Below, piece by piece: positions 8,745 to 17,617 of a stretch of DNA of 64,000 nucleotides. Made by a program: the position numbers and the translations under genes. Positions within the stretch are counted from its first letter, which is position 1. Each line of letters begins with the position of its first letter. The stretch lies in contig NZ_FOCK01000003.1 of assembly GCF_900110085.1 (NCBI RefSeq), positions 361,991 through 425,990 of the forward strand, written 5' to 3'. The notes beneath the pieces are model-generated. The model worked only from the letters and a program-made list of their open reading frames with translations. It was not told the origin of the DNA and made no database searches. This stretch comes from Prevotella sp. ne3005 (lineage in GTDB: Bacteria; Bacteroidota; Bacteroidia; Bacteroidales; Bacteroidaceae).

Positions 8745-11315
8745 TTACAGTCTGTTCTTCTCATCATTACCAGCTCCAGAGCCCTTGTACTTCGAGCCAG
8801 AGACGTTGAAGTTGTAGCTCAGCGTCAGACCTACACACTGCGTATAAGTGTATACGTCTTGGTCTGTCAGGCCGATGGCATAGTAAGTAGTCATCTTGGT
8901 CTTGGCCGTGCGGAAGATGTCATTGGCATAGAGCGTACACGAAAGCCGTTCATTGAAGAATGACTTCTGCAGGCGGGCATTCACCGCAAAACTGTCGCCA
9001 CGATACATGAATGCCCAATGGTTGCTGCCTGTATAACCAATCTGCAACAATGCCTTCATCGTTGGGCAGATGACAAACCAGCTCTTGAGATCGAAGGAGA
9101 ATTCGGGCTTGTTCAGCTTCTTTGGTGCGCCATACGATTCGGCATCGAACATCTGCTGATAATAGTGCAGCGTGGCTGTGGGTTGCCAGAAGCCAAGCTT
9201 TGGCGAGGCGACGAAGGTGGCATAGACACGATCCTGATGATCGAAGTTCATGGGTTGGAAGATGGCTATCTCCTTTTCTTCATCATACACTCTGCCAATG
9301 TGGGTAAACAGGTCGTTCTCACGCGTAAAACCAGCCACGAACGTCAGCCACGAGTAGGTGAAATTAAGGTCGATGCCCTGGCGCACCGACGGGCGTAACA
9401 ACGGATTACCACCCTCATAGAACATACGGCTGTCATAGACAATCATAGACTCCAGCATGCGGTAGGGCGGACGAGTGATACGCTTGCTGTAGCTCAACTG
9501 GGCACTCCATTTGTCCTTCTGCCATGCAGCTGACAGGTTTGGGAACCAGTCGTTATAGGTGCGGCTGGGCTCTTGCTGCCATTCGCCAAACGAGTAGTAA
9601 TCTGTTTTTACGTGCTCAAAACGGAGGCCAGCATTCAGGCGCCACTGCCCTAACTGAAGCTCGTATTCAGCAAAACCAGCTATGTTCTTTTCCTTCATCT
9701 CGTTGTCGGTCTCAGGTATGATGCCTTCTTCATTGAAATTGCGCCCATAGCTCTTCGTACTCGTTGCCTCAGTTCCACCACTCAGAACACCTTTCCAAAC
9801 AGGATAAGACAGCACCAGCTTGCCCGCCATCATCTTGCGGTCTTCATGGTTGAGGGTCGTGATGGTGCGATCACCAAGTTCTTGACTATACTCCTGCTGG
9901 TTGAGATGGCTCTCCGTCTTGCGTTGCAACATCGTCGCGTTTAAGTCGATGTCCAGTTTTCCTACCTTCCCCACATAATATGTATTCAGTTCCCATACAG
10001 GTTTGTCGAGTTCGTCGATATCTGTATTCAAAAGGACATCCCCATAGAAGGCACCATTCTTGAGATAGTTCTGCGTCATGTCTGACTTGAATCTATTATA
10101 GAATATCTTCTGCGATGAGAAGCTCAGTCCAAGAGAATGGTCGGTATTGAAATCGTAACTCAGGCCACCCTTGTACTGCAGTTCTGTCCAGCTACTCCTT
10201 ACGGGTAAATCCGCATGGACATCGAAAAAGTCTTTCTTGATATGCAACTCCTGCTCAAGGTCTTGATCATTACTATAATGCCCGTTGTCGAGGGCCACGT
10301 TGGCAAAGACCTCCAACCCGCCTATGCGATATTTCAAGGTCAGATCGTCATAGTTGTTCCACTTGTTGTTCTTCCATGTATCGCTGGTCACCATCAGACT
10401 CAGTCCGTCGCCTTGCGGCTTCAGCGTCTTGATGCGGATGACGGCATTCACCTCGGCATTGTATTTGGCTCCAGGAGACGTGATGACATCAACGCTCTTG
10501 ATATCCACCGATTTCAGTTGTTTCAGTTCGCTGGGGTCGCGTACCTTCTTATTATTGATATAGATCTCGGGCTCGCCTTTGGCCAGCACCTCAAACTTAC
10601 CGTCCTTGCTTTGCACCATCGGAATCATCGACAGCAGATCGTCGGCAGTGCCGATATCGTGGAGGATGGAGTGCTGCACGTCTACCGTCATACCGCCCTG
10701 GGCCATCTTGTACTGCGGAATCTCACCTTTCACCTCTACGCCTTTCACCATGTAGGTCTCTGGTAAGAGGGTAATGGTGCCGATGTTACCCACACTGACA
10801 TGGCGAGTCACCGTCTTATAGCCCACATAGGTCACCTTCAGCATGATCTTCTTCTCACGGCAGGGAATCACGAAGTCGCCATTCTCATTGCTCACGCCGC
10901 CATTGATGTATGTGGAATTCCTGTCGCTGCTATTGGGATCGGCAACGCCGTGCAATGAGACGTTGGCGAACTCTATGGGCTGCCCCTCGGCATCGACCAC
11001 ACGCCCGATGACCTTCGCATCCTCCTTCTGGGTACACTCTATGAAGATACGGTTGTCGTCGTAGGTTACTTTCATGGGATAGAAGCCGATGACCTCGCGG
11101 ATAGCCTCCTTGAGAGGCAGATCGCTGAAATGGCTGGTGACGGTGAAGTCTTCCAGCTCGTCGTAGATGAAATAGATCGTCTGGTCGCTGGTAGCAGCGT
11201 TCAGGTCTTCGAGCACTTTGGAGAGCGACTCGTTCTGGTAGTCGCGGCTTAGCCTTTGAGCCTGGGCACACAACGAGAGTGCACAGAGCAATGCTGTGAA
11301 TAGATACTGTTTCAT
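8745..11315 (-). CDS. TonB-dependent-type outer-membrane barrel with STN signalling domain
   Basis: The 856-residue protein starts with a signal peptide (MKQYLFTALLCALSLCAQA). Then follow an STN/secretin-like domain (about 20-100, with VLEDLNAATSDQTIYFIYDE), a carboxypeptidase-regulatory-like beta domain (about 100-185, VIGRVVDAEGQPIEFANVSL), a plug region (about 195-300) and an outer-membrane barrel of the beta-barrel family 3 type (about 300-856). The STN domain is the part that contacts anti-sigma factors in FecA/FpvA-type systems. No SusD neighbour exists, unlike carbohydrate SusC pairs. The gene is 17 bases downstream of the DUF4974 gene. Ligand is unknown: the barrel type is also common among receptors for peptides, metals or small molecules. 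Confidence 0.88.
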   Translation of the reverse strand: MKQYLFTALLCALSLCAQAQRLSRDYQNESLSKVLEDLNAATSDQTIYFIYDELEDFTVTSHFSDLPLKEAIREVIGFYPMKVTYDDNRIFIECTQKEDAKVIGRVVDAEGQPIEFANVSLHGVADPNSSDRNSTYINGGVSNENGDFVIPCREKKIMLKVTYVGYKTVTRHVSVGNIGTITLLPETYMVKGVEVKGEIPQYKMAQGGMTVDVQHSILHDIGTADDLLSMIPMVQSKDGKFEVLAKGEPEIYINNKKVRDPSELKQLKSVDIKSVDVITSPGAKYNAEVNAVIRIKTLKPQGDGLSLMVTSDTWKNNKWNNYDDLTLKYRIGGLEVFANVALDNGHYSNDQDLEQELHIKKDFFDVHADLPVRSSWTELQYKGGLSYDFNTDHSLGLSFSSQKIFYNRFKSDMTQNYLKNGAFYGDVLLNTDIDELDKPVWELNTYYVGKVGKLDIDLNATMLQRKTESHLNQQEYSQELGDRTITTLNHEDRKMMAGKLVLSYPVWKGVLSGGTEATSTKSYGRNFNEEGIIPETDNEMKEKNIAGFAEYELQLGQWRLNAGLRFEHVKTDYYSFGEWQQEPSRTYNDWFPNLSAAWQKDKWSAQLSYSKRITRPPYRMLESMIVYDSRMFYEGGNPLLRPSVRQGIDLNFTYSWLTFVAGFTRENDLFTHIGRVYDEEKEIAIFQPMNFDHQDRVYATFVASPKLGFWQPTATLHYYQQMFDAESYGAPKKLNKPEFSFDLKSWFVICPTMKALLQIGYTGSNHWAFMYRGDSFAVNARLQKSFFNERLSCTLYANDIFRTAKTKMTTYYAIGLTDQDVYTYTQCVGLTLSYNFNVSGSKYKGSGAGNDEKNRL

Positions 11316-11332
11316 AAGGTCGGTGGCTAGTG

Positions 11333-11905
11333 TTATTCTACAATCAGTTTCTTGTTGTCGCGAGTGATATGGATGCGTTCGAATTTATTGAACGTATCGA
11401 TGACATCGTCGATGGTCGCCTGCTTGTCCCATGTATAGTAGAGACGGATGTGTCTGCTGGCTTCCTGCCTATAGACCACCTCTACCTGATAGTAAGCGGC
11501 TACATCGCCCAGAATGGTTGCAAGCTCGGCATCCTCGTAGACGACGGGGGCTGTCTGAGGCACCTCCCCGGCAACTGCCTGCGCAGCAGTCTGCCGGTGC
11601 TGGCTCCGGATCTCCGTCTGCTGAGAGGGCGCGGATGATTTCCCTGCTGTGCTGTAGGCCACATGATAAGCTGCGTAGGCAATGCCCGACAGCATCAGCA
11701 CGCCAACAAACATCGCGGCTATCTTCCTGACAAGATAAAAGGAACCTCGATTCTCCTCTATCTGCTTTCCCCCATTTCTGAATGCCCGCCACGCCTCGCC
11801 GGCATCAGGCACAGGGACCTCCACTTCGTCCAGCATCTGGTCGAGCTGCTCATCGGTGTATTGCTCAGGGTGCAGCAGCATCCTGATCTGCTCTTCTTTC
11901 TTCAT
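11333..11905 (-). CDS. Short DUF4974 anti-sigma-like membrane protein
   Basis: At 190 residues this is a shortened relative of Bacteroidota FecR-type anti-sigma factors, which usually have about 300-350. A cytosolic N-terminus of about 60 residues (including PEQYTDEQLDQMLDEVEVP) is followed by a membrane helix (about 67-88, KIAAMFVGVLMLSGIAYAAY). A short Gln/Ala-rich linker leads to a C-terminal DUF4974 domain (about 115-190, ELATILGDVAAYYQVEVVYR), an STN-like fold that would face the periplasm. The central FecR domain is absent. It overlaps the sigma gene by 4 bases (ATGA), and the STN-bearing receptor follows. I infer that it holds the sigma factor inactive until the receptor binds its ligand. 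Confidence 0.82.
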   Translation of the reverse strand: MKKEEQIRMLLHPEQYTDEQLDQMLDEVEVPVPDAGEAWRAFRNGGKQIEENRGSFYLVRKIAAMFVGVLMLSGIAYAAYHVAYSTAGKSSAPSQQTEIRSQHRQTAAQAVAGEVPQTAPVVYEDAELATILGDVAAYYQVEVVYRQEASRHIRLYYTWDKQATIDDVIDTFNKFERIHITRDNKKLIVE

Positions 11906-12441
11906 GCTTCTCTGTCTTTAAAAGTTGAACGTAGTTTCCTCAACCCTTGCACAATGTGCTTATTGACTGCCGAGAGACTGATACCCAGCGAGCTGGAGAT
12001 CTCCTTGTAAGACTTTTCCTCATCGAAGTGCATGCGGATGATACGACTGGTCTGAGGGGTAAGCCTTTCTTCGACGTAATGGTTGACGGCCTCGATGATC
12101 TCCTCATCGTGATCTTCGCTGAGGGCCGAGGTGCCGCCTGCGGCCTGCATCCTTTCAGGCATCAGCAGTCGTGCGGCCTTTTGTCGGGTCTGGCGCTGTG
12201 CAATGATGTTGAGGCAGCGATTACGGACGCATGTCAGCAGATAGGTTCTCTGAGACTCCTCCTTCAGTGGGCTGGTACCATCCCACAACTTGGCAAAGAC
12301 GTCATGTACCGCATCCTTTGCCTCGTCTTCGTCGCCCAGAAGGATGTAGGCTGCCTTATACATCCTGCCAAACTCCGAAAGGAAGAGTTCCTTGAACTGC
12401 TGTTCTCGTTGTGGCTTGTTGTCGATTACGCTGTCTTGCAT
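11902..12441 (-). CDS. ECF RNA polymerase sigma factor, Bacteroidota type
   Basis: The 179-residue cytosolic protein has sigma region 2 (about 18-88, LFLSEFGRMYKAAYILLGDE then AKDAVHDVFAKLW) and region 4 with its helix-turn-helix (about 120-175, YKEISSSLGISLSAVNKHIV). This is the form of the sigma-70 expansion family found in Bacteroides and Prevotella. Its 3' end overlaps the DUF4974 gene, so the two are translationally coupled, and the receptor gene comes next. No TAnnTTTG box is evident in the 75-base gap upstream, which fits self-activation by the ECF sigma, though no ECF promoter could be defined from one site. Confidence 0.93.
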   Translation of the reverse strand: MQDSVIDNKPQREQQFKELFLSEFGRMYKAAYILLGDEDEAKDAVHDVFAKLWDGTSPLKEESQRTYLLTCVRNRCLNIIAQRQTRQKAARLLMPERMQAAGGTSALSEDHDEEIIEAVNHYVEERLTPQTSRIIRMHFDEEKSYKEISSSLGISLSAVNKHIVQGLRKLRSTFKDREA

Positions 12442-12516
12442 CTGTTTATCGCTTGCTTTTTACATTATATACAGATAAGCACAGATAATCATCACCCCCT
12501 GATACCTATTTTTTTC

Positions 12517-12984
12517 TTACTTCTTCCAAAAACGGGAGGTAATATCCTCAAACTCGCCATTGTCGTTGCGGCGATAGAGGCGCTGGTTGGTTGTAGAACT
12601 TTTCAATGGCCCCAGATGCTTGATGAAAGGGCCGATCTTGATGTAGTCGAAGTCTTGTTTGTCGATGGCCGCGGAGATGACCGTCTTACCGCTATACCAA
12701 GCAACTTTGAACTGGGGGTACTCTTCGTGGATGTACTGTGCCAATAGGTTGACACCCTTTGGATCGCTGTCGCCACCCATGAAGGAGATACAGGTAATAT
12801 CTTCGCCGTACTCCTCTACAAACGCATCGATGGCATTGGTGTCGAGGGGCAGACCGATATCCTCCCAAAGATAATGGCTATGACACCCAGGACAGTGACA
12901 CGGGCAATTCGAAATATTGATTGCCAGTGTCACTTCGTCGGGTATCTCTTGAAATACGATATCAGAGTTGGCGTATTTCAGCAT
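12517..12984 (-). CDS. nrdG: Anaerobic ribonucleotide reductase activase NrdG
   Basis: NrdG is the radical-SAM enzyme that installs the glycyl radical on NrdD. The 155-residue protein carries the iron-sulfur motif CxxxCxxC as Cys27, Cys31 and Cys34 within NISNCPCHCPGCHS, followed by the expected YLWEDIG. Glycines in FMGGDSDPKG near residues 69-78 provide the SAM contact. The start ATG overlaps the end of nrdD by 7 bases, so it is translated with nrdD. Length and motifs are standard for the class. Confidence 0.95.
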   Translation of the reverse strand: MLKYANSDIVFQEIPDEVTLAINISNCPCHCPGCHSHYLWEDIGLPLDTNAIDAFVEEYGEDITCISFMGGDSDPKGVNLLAQYIHEEYPQFKVAWYSGKTVISAAIDKQDFDYIKIGPFIKHLGPLKSSTTNQRLYRRNDNGEFEDITSRFWKK

Positions 12985-15083
12985 AATTTCTTATCCGTAG
13001 CATAGTAGCGGCGTGCAGCCTCTTCCTGACGAGCCTGAGAGAAGTTGCTGACGCGCTTCAGGTAGCCGATGATACGGGTCATATAGTCCACATTCTTCGA
13101 ATGGCAGTGAGGGCACTCCTTCAGATAGCGCTTGTCGATATGGCCACAGTCGTTGCAGACGGTATTGGGGATGTTGAAGGTAAAGTAGTTACAACCCTCC
13201 TTGGCTGCCACCTTCAGCAGCTGCTGATACTGCTCCTTCGAAAGATGCTCGTCGAGGTTCATGTGCAGGGCAGAGCCACCCGTCAGGTGCTCGATATAGG
13301 GAGCACCGTGCAACTTGAACTTGTCGAGTACGGTCAGTGAGTCGTCCTCTACCACATAGAAATAGCTGTTATAGCAGTCGCGGGGCACGAAATAACCGTC
13401 CTCACGATCCCACTTGGCATGCTTTACACCGACATTCTCTGCAGGAATCATCTCACAGTTGAACATCACATCCTTCGTACGGTACTGGCGGTTATACTTC
13501 TCGATGAGGCCAAGAATGCCCTGTACGAAGTGCAGGTACTCATCGTTTGGCGTAATCTTCAGACCCATAAACTCGGCAGCCTCAACAAGACCGTTGATAC
13601 CGATGGTCAGATACTGACGGGCGATGTTGATATAACCAGCATCGAAGAGAGGCAACATACCGTGCTGCTGCAGTTCCTTCAGATTCTCGTTATAGGCCAG
13701 CTGCACCTTATGGCAGAGGTCAATCACACCACTGAGGTACTCTAGATAGTCCATCTTATGGTTGACGGCATACTGGATGCAGCGGTTCAGGTTGATGGTG
13801 AGCACAGACTTCGATCCTGTTGACACACCACCGGCACCGAGGGTATAGCTGAAGCCGTTATCGGTAATCTCATTACGCAGACGGCAGCAAGAACTCAGAG
13901 AGTCAGCGTTGTCGCTCATATAGGTGAAGAAGCTGTGACCCTCGGCATACATCTCTGCCGTGAAGTCGCCCCACTCCTTATCCTTGCACTCACCATTCTC
14001 ATCGACGAGCAAAGCCATCGTCTCGACAGGGAAGGTCAGCAGGGTCTTCGTGCGCTCCTGGTTAAACCACTTCATAAAACGCTTCTGCAACCAAGAGAGA
14101 CCATCCCAGTCGGGCTGAGAACCATCGGGGAAGTAGAACTCGCCAAAGATGCTCTGGAAGTAATACTTGTCATAGTAAGCTACATTCCAGAACACAGCCT
14201 GATAGTTACGGGCACCAGTGGGCTGGTTCAGCGTATAGACAATCTGCTCGAAATAGTCGGTGATCACCTTGTCGATGGTACGCTTCTTCAGACTGAGGTC
14301 GGCCTGCTCGTCAGCACGTTTCCAGTAGTCCAGACCATATTCCTTGCCGATGAAATAGTTCATGTACATCAGGAACTCAGGTGTGGCACAAGCACCGCTC
14401 AGCATGGAACTGACCATGAACACCATGTTGACGAAACCGCCAGCAAACGACTTCAGGTTGGTAGGTGCCGTTGAGTTACCGCCAATATCCACTGTACCGT
14501 TGATAAGCCAGGGATACATTGTGATGGAGGCACAATAGTTGGCCAGACTCGTCTCGTCGTTCTTATATATAAAATGGTGTGTCAGCTTATCAATATATTC
14601 ATCAGCAAGCTGCTTACCATACATCTTTTTGATACGATCGGTCAACAGACGGCGGTTCAGACGGATAAAGTTCGATTTGGGCAACTCACCAATCAGTGTG
14701 GCGATATTCTTGTGCTCCACATTGGCATTGGCGTCGTACTTTGAACCAGTAGCGGCATTGACAGACTCCATGTACTCGGAGAGGAACATCATCTTCTCCA
14801 GGGTCTCACGGTCCTCAGTGTGTTCCTGACGATAGAGGATGAACGACTTAGCCACCTTATAAAATCCTTCGCGCATGAGGGCTTCCTCCACCTGGTTCTG
14901 GATATCTTCCACGGTGATGTCATCATGCATGTCGAGATGATTCAGAATCTTGGACACTGTAGCCAAGTCTGCATGCTCTTTCACACTTTCGAACGCCTTG
15001 ACGATGGCATTCATGATTTTGTCAAGCGAGAACTGGTCTTTCGAACCGTCTCTTTTGGTGATGGTAAAGTTTTTAATTTCCAT
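12978..15083 (-). CDS. nrdD: Anaerobic ribonucleoside-triphosphate reductase NrdD
   Basis: This cytosolic enzyme reduces ribonucleotides to deoxyribonucleotides without oxygen. The 701-residue protein has an N-terminal ATP-cone (about 1-95, ITKRDGSKDQFSLDKIMNAI), the large reductase barrel with SSCCRLRNEITDN near residue 393, a C-terminal zinc site built from CNDCGH and CPHC (about 644-664) and the glycyl-radical segment RIIGYLKRVSNFSQARQEE with the radical Gly near 673. Its presence agrees with an anaerobic host. The leader of about 110 bases contains a pair of 23-base repeats that may be operators. It forms an operon with nrdG. Confidence 0.96.
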   Translation of the reverse strand: MEIKNFTITKRDGSKDQFSLDKIMNAIVKAFESVKEHADLATVSKILNHLDMHDDITVEDIQNQVEEALMREGFYKVAKSFILYRQEHTEDRETLEKMMFLSEYMESVNAATGSKYDANANVEHKNIATLIGELPKSNFIRLNRRLLTDRIKKMYGKQLADEYIDKLTHHFIYKNDETSLANYCASITMYPWLINGTVDIGGNSTAPTNLKSFAGGFVNMVFMVSSMLSGACATPEFLMYMNYFIGKEYGLDYWKRADEQADLSLKKRTIDKVITDYFEQIVYTLNQPTGARNYQAVFWNVAYYDKYYFQSIFGEFYFPDGSQPDWDGLSWLQKRFMKWFNQERTKTLLTFPVETMALLVDENGECKDKEWGDFTAEMYAEGHSFFTYMSDNADSLSSCCRLRNEITDNGFSYTLGAGGVSTGSKSVLTINLNRCIQYAVNHKMDYLEYLSGVIDLCHKVQLAYNENLKELQQHGMLPLFDAGYINIARQYLTIGINGLVEAAEFMGLKITPNDEYLHFVQGILGLIEKYNRQYRTKDVMFNCEMIPAENVGVKHAKWDREDGYFVPRDCYNSYFYVVEDDSLTVLDKFKLHGAPYIEHLTGGSALHMNLDEHLSKEQYQQLLKVAAKEGCNYFTFNIPNTVCNDCGHIDKRYLKECPHCHSKNVDYMTRIIGYLKRVSNFSQARQEEAARRYYATDKKLC

Positions 15084-15122
15084 TTTATTGTTTGTTAATG
15101 TTTATCGTCTGTTCCGTCTATG

Positions 15123-15188
15123 AAGTTATCCGTTTTGGAAAACTTTTGTTTCATGGATTTCGAAAAAGTTTCCCGTTTTGGAGAACTT
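15123..15188. promoter_or_regulatory. Paired 23-base dyads in the nrdD leader
   Basis: Two copies of a 23-base dyad sit at 15123-15145 and 15166-15188, start-to-start 43 bases. Each runs AAGTT to AACTT around a CCGTTTTGG core, and they agree at 20 of 23 positions. Both lie between the candidate nrdD -7 box and the start codon, so a repressor or RNA structure could act there. The pattern does not look like the NrdR box. Confidence 0.6.
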
Positions 15189-15198
15189 TAATCGGCTG

Positions 15199-15206
15199 CA
15201 AAGGTA
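15199..15206 (-). promoter_or_regulatory. Candidate -7 box for nrdDG
   Basis: TACCTTTG on the minus strand lies about 115 bases before the nrdD ATG. At the -33 distance only a weak TTTTCG is present (about 15225-15230). Confidence 0.55.
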
Positions 15207-15288
15207 CAAATTTTCCTTAAAACCCGAAAACGAAATCTACAAAAAAATTCCGTTGCCCATACATTTAACTCATATTAACTCTTTGCTT

Positions 15289-15319
15289 TTTGCACTCCGC
15301 CAAGTTTTACCTACCTTTG
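15289..15319 (+). promoter_or_regulatory. Promoter for lemA
   Basis: TTTG (15289-15292), a 19-base spacer and TACCTTTG (15312-15319) form a full match to the Bacteroidota promoter. The lemA ATG is 35 bases further on. Confidence 0.78.
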
Positions 15320-15354
15320 CAGGCAGAAGAATTCTTTAACCAAACTTTTAAATT

Positions 15355-15930
15355 ATGAGTACAGCTCTTATTATCATTATTGTATTGGCGGTCATCGTCA
15401 TTGGTTACTTCATCTCAACCCAGCGCGCACTGGTAAATCTTGATGAATTGTGTAAGAATGCCCTGAGCCAGATTGAGGTTCAGCTCAATTCCCGTTTCGA
15501 CGCTGTAGTGGCCCTTGCCAAGGCTGCTGCACAGTATGCCAAACATGAATCCGACACCATTATCGAGACTGTTCAGGCTCGTGGCGGTAACAGCGGTGCT
15601 ACGGCTAATACGCCTGCTGCCATTAACGCACAGACCGACCTGCTTGGCCAGATGATGGGGCGCCTGAACGTAGTCTTCGAGCGCTATCCCGAACTGAAGG
15701 CCAGCGACCTCTACAAGGAGGCCCAGTTGGGTATGAAGCAATATGAGGAGAACGTACGCATGTCGCGTATGATCTACAACGATACTGCCACCAAGATGAA
15801 CCGGATGGTGCGCCAGTGGCCGTCGTCTATCGTGGCCTCCATGCTGCACTTTGACCAAAAAGATTATCTGAAGGTTGACGACGAACAAAAGAAGAGCTAT
15901 CCCAACCTCGATGAAGCATTTAAAAAGTAA
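15355..15930 (+). CDS. lemA: LemA family membrane protein
   Basis: The 191-residue protein begins with a short N-terminal stretch and one membrane helix (about 4-22, LIIIIVLAVIVIGYFIS), followed by a long helical domain with the LemA family pattern: NLDELCKNALSQIEVQLNSR (about 28-47), the ARGGNSGATANTPAAI loop near 75, and ENVRMSRMIYNDTATKMNRM near 131-150. LemA is a widespread single-pass protein of unsettled function. In Bacteroidota it is usually paired with a DUF2207 protein, as here, with a 20-base overlap, so the two probably act together at the membrane. Confidence 0.92.
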   Translation: MSTALIIIIVLAVIVIGYFISTQRALVNLDELCKNALSQIEVQLNSRFDAVVALAKAAAQYAKHESDTIIETVQARGGNSGATANTPAAINAQTDLLGQMMGRLNVVFERYPELKASDLYKEAQLGMKQYEENVRMSRMIYNDTATKMNRMVRQWPSSIVASMLHFDQKDYLKVDDEQKKSYPNLDEAFKK

Positions 15931-17554
15931 CATTTGTCTGTTGCTGGTGCTGCTGGCATCGGCAACAGGCATCTCCGCCCGCCCCTATCTCCACTCGCTC
16001 GACATCCGCGTGGTGTTGAGCCATAATGGCGATGCCCGTATTACGGAGACCCGTGTGATGGACATCGACGACGAAGGTACAGAGTGTTACATCGGCTTGG
16101 GCAATATGGGAGGCAGTGAGGTGCGCGACCTGCGGGTGAGCGACGAGGACGGCAATGATTTCGAGAACATCGGCGACTGGGACATCGACGAAAGCCGCAG
16201 TTGGAAAGAATATAAGTGCGGCATCGTCTATAAGCACAACGGCTACGAACTCTGCTGGGGTCTTGGCGAAAGCGGCAGCCGTACCTACACTACCAGTTAC
16301 ACCATCACCAGCCTCGTTCATGCCTACCCCGATGCTGATGCCATCCGTCATGTGTTCCTCGACCAGGACGTGTCACCCAAGCCCGATCATGCCAAGATTT
16401 CCATTGAGGCAGAAGACTCTATCCTGTTTACCGACGAGAACTGTGGCATCTGGGGATTCCGTTTCGGGGGCGAACTCGGCTTCCAGGATGGTAGGATTAT
16501 TGCCTACAACACGGAAGACTTCGGCCATAGCGGTGCCATGTATATCATGGTGCGTTTCAACAAAGGGATGTTCGAGCCCACCATTCAGGAAGACGACACC
16601 TTCGAACACAAGAAGGAGCTGGCTTTCGAGGGCAGCGACTATACCAGCGACGACGAATGGACCACTGAGGATACCATCATCCTGCTCGTCATGGCCATCT
16701 GTTTCTTCATTGTCCCCATCGTGGGCTTTATCTGGTATCTTATATATGTATGGCGCGCGCGCAAGAAAGTGAACAAGGATCTGCTCTGGTATCGTGACAT
16801 CCCCATGAAAGGCAACCTTCAGCAGGCTAACGACGTGCTTAACGCTTATAAGTATTTCGGCACCGACTACAACAACCTGCTCTCGGCCTGTATCCTGAAA
16901 CTCATCGACATGGGTGCCATCAGCATCGAACAGACTTTGAACAGCAAAGGCAAGACGGAGCAGAACTTTGTCATCCATGAACTCCAGAACTACGCCGACC
17001 AGCCCTTGTTGCTGCGCAAGATCCATAGCATGTTCAAGACGGCTGCAGGTGAAGATACGGTACTCGAGCCCAAAGAACTCAGGTCGTTTATGAGAAGTAG
17101 CAAGAACGAAAGCATCACCGACTCGTTCATCAACACGCTCCACACCAAGACGAGCATCTCCTATTATAAGGAGCGCTTCGACGATGTGCGACAGGTGTTC
17201 GGCCTGAAGAAGTTCCTCAAAGAGTTCTCCCTGCTCGACGAGCGTCATGTCAACGAGGTGACATTGTGGAAGGACTATATGATCTACGCCACGCTCTTCG
17301 GCATCGCCGACCAGGTGATCAAGGACATGAAGAAGATCAACCCCGAATACTTCAATATGGACCAGGTGGCAGCCCAGATGGCCAACGACACCACCCTGCC
17401 CATGATCTACTCCACGCTCCACTCCGGCACCTCGCGTGCTGTGGCCAACAAAGCTGCCCGTGAGGCCCGTGCCTCAGGTCATGGCGGCCACTCCTCATGG
17501 GGAGGCGGCGGAGGCGGCTTCTCTGGAGGCGGCTTCGGCGGTGGCGTGAGGTAA
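15911..17554 (+). CDS. DUF2207 membrane protein
   Basis: Starting at the ATG at 15911 gives 547 residues and a clean signal peptide (MKHLKSNICLLLVLLASATG), so this start is preferred to one 36 bases upstream. The N-terminal domain (about 25-240) is the predicted extracytoplasmic DUF2207 beta domain. A membrane helix (about 255-280, IILLVMAICFFIVPIVGFIW) is followed by a cytosolic helical region of about 240 residues. The tail is glycine- and serine-rich (WGGGGGGFSGGGFGGG), a family hallmark. The start overlaps lemA by 20 bases. Function is unknown; LemA/DUF2207 pairs have been linked to envelope processes only by context. Confidence 0.88.
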   Translation: MKHLKSNICLLLVLLASATGISARPYLHSLDIRVVLSHNGDARITETRVMDIDDEGTECYIGLGNMGGSEVRDLRVSDEDGNDFENIGDWDIDESRSWKEYKCGIVYKHNGYELCWGLGESGSRTYTTSYTITSLVHAYPDADAIRHVFLDQDVSPKPDHAKISIEAEDSILFTDENCGIWGFRFGGELGFQDGRIIAYNTEDFGHSGAMYIMVRFNKGMFEPTIQEDDTFEHKKELAFEGSDYTSDDEWTTEDTIILLVMAICFFIVPIVGFIWYLIYVWRARKKVNKDLLWYRDIPMKGNLQQANDVLNAYKYFGTDYNNLLSACILKLIDMGAISIEQTLNSKGKTEQNFVIHELQNYADQPLLLRKIHSMFKTAAGEDTVLEPKELRSFMRSSKNESITDSFINTLHTKTSISYYKERFDDVRQVFGLKKFLKEFSLLDERHVNEVTLWKDYMIYATLFGIADQVIKDMKKINPEYFNMDQVAAQMANDTTLPMIYSTLHSGTSRAVANKAAREARASGHGGHSSWGGGGGGFSGGGFGGGVR

Positions 17555-17575
17555 CCTCAAAGAATAGTGCAGAAA

Positions 17576-17607
17576 TTTGGCACTTCGGTTTTTTTACACT
17601 ATCTTTG
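17576..17607 (+). promoter_or_regulatory. Promoter for ruvB
   Basis: TTTG at 17576-17579, a 20-base spacer and TATCTTTG at 17600-17607. The ruvB ATG starts at 17618, only 10 bases after the box, so the leader would be a few bases at most. Confidence 0.72.
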
Positions 17608-17617
17608 CAAGCGAATT

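Noticed and set aside
15084..15354. NrdR-type operator upstream of nrdD
   Set aside because: Looked for AT-rich ACACTATATATTGTGT-like boxes; none present. The dyads found have a different core.
16373..17422. Minus-strand ORF (349 codons) opposite DUF2207
   Set aside because: Shadow of the real gene; no start signals and no recognisable motifs.
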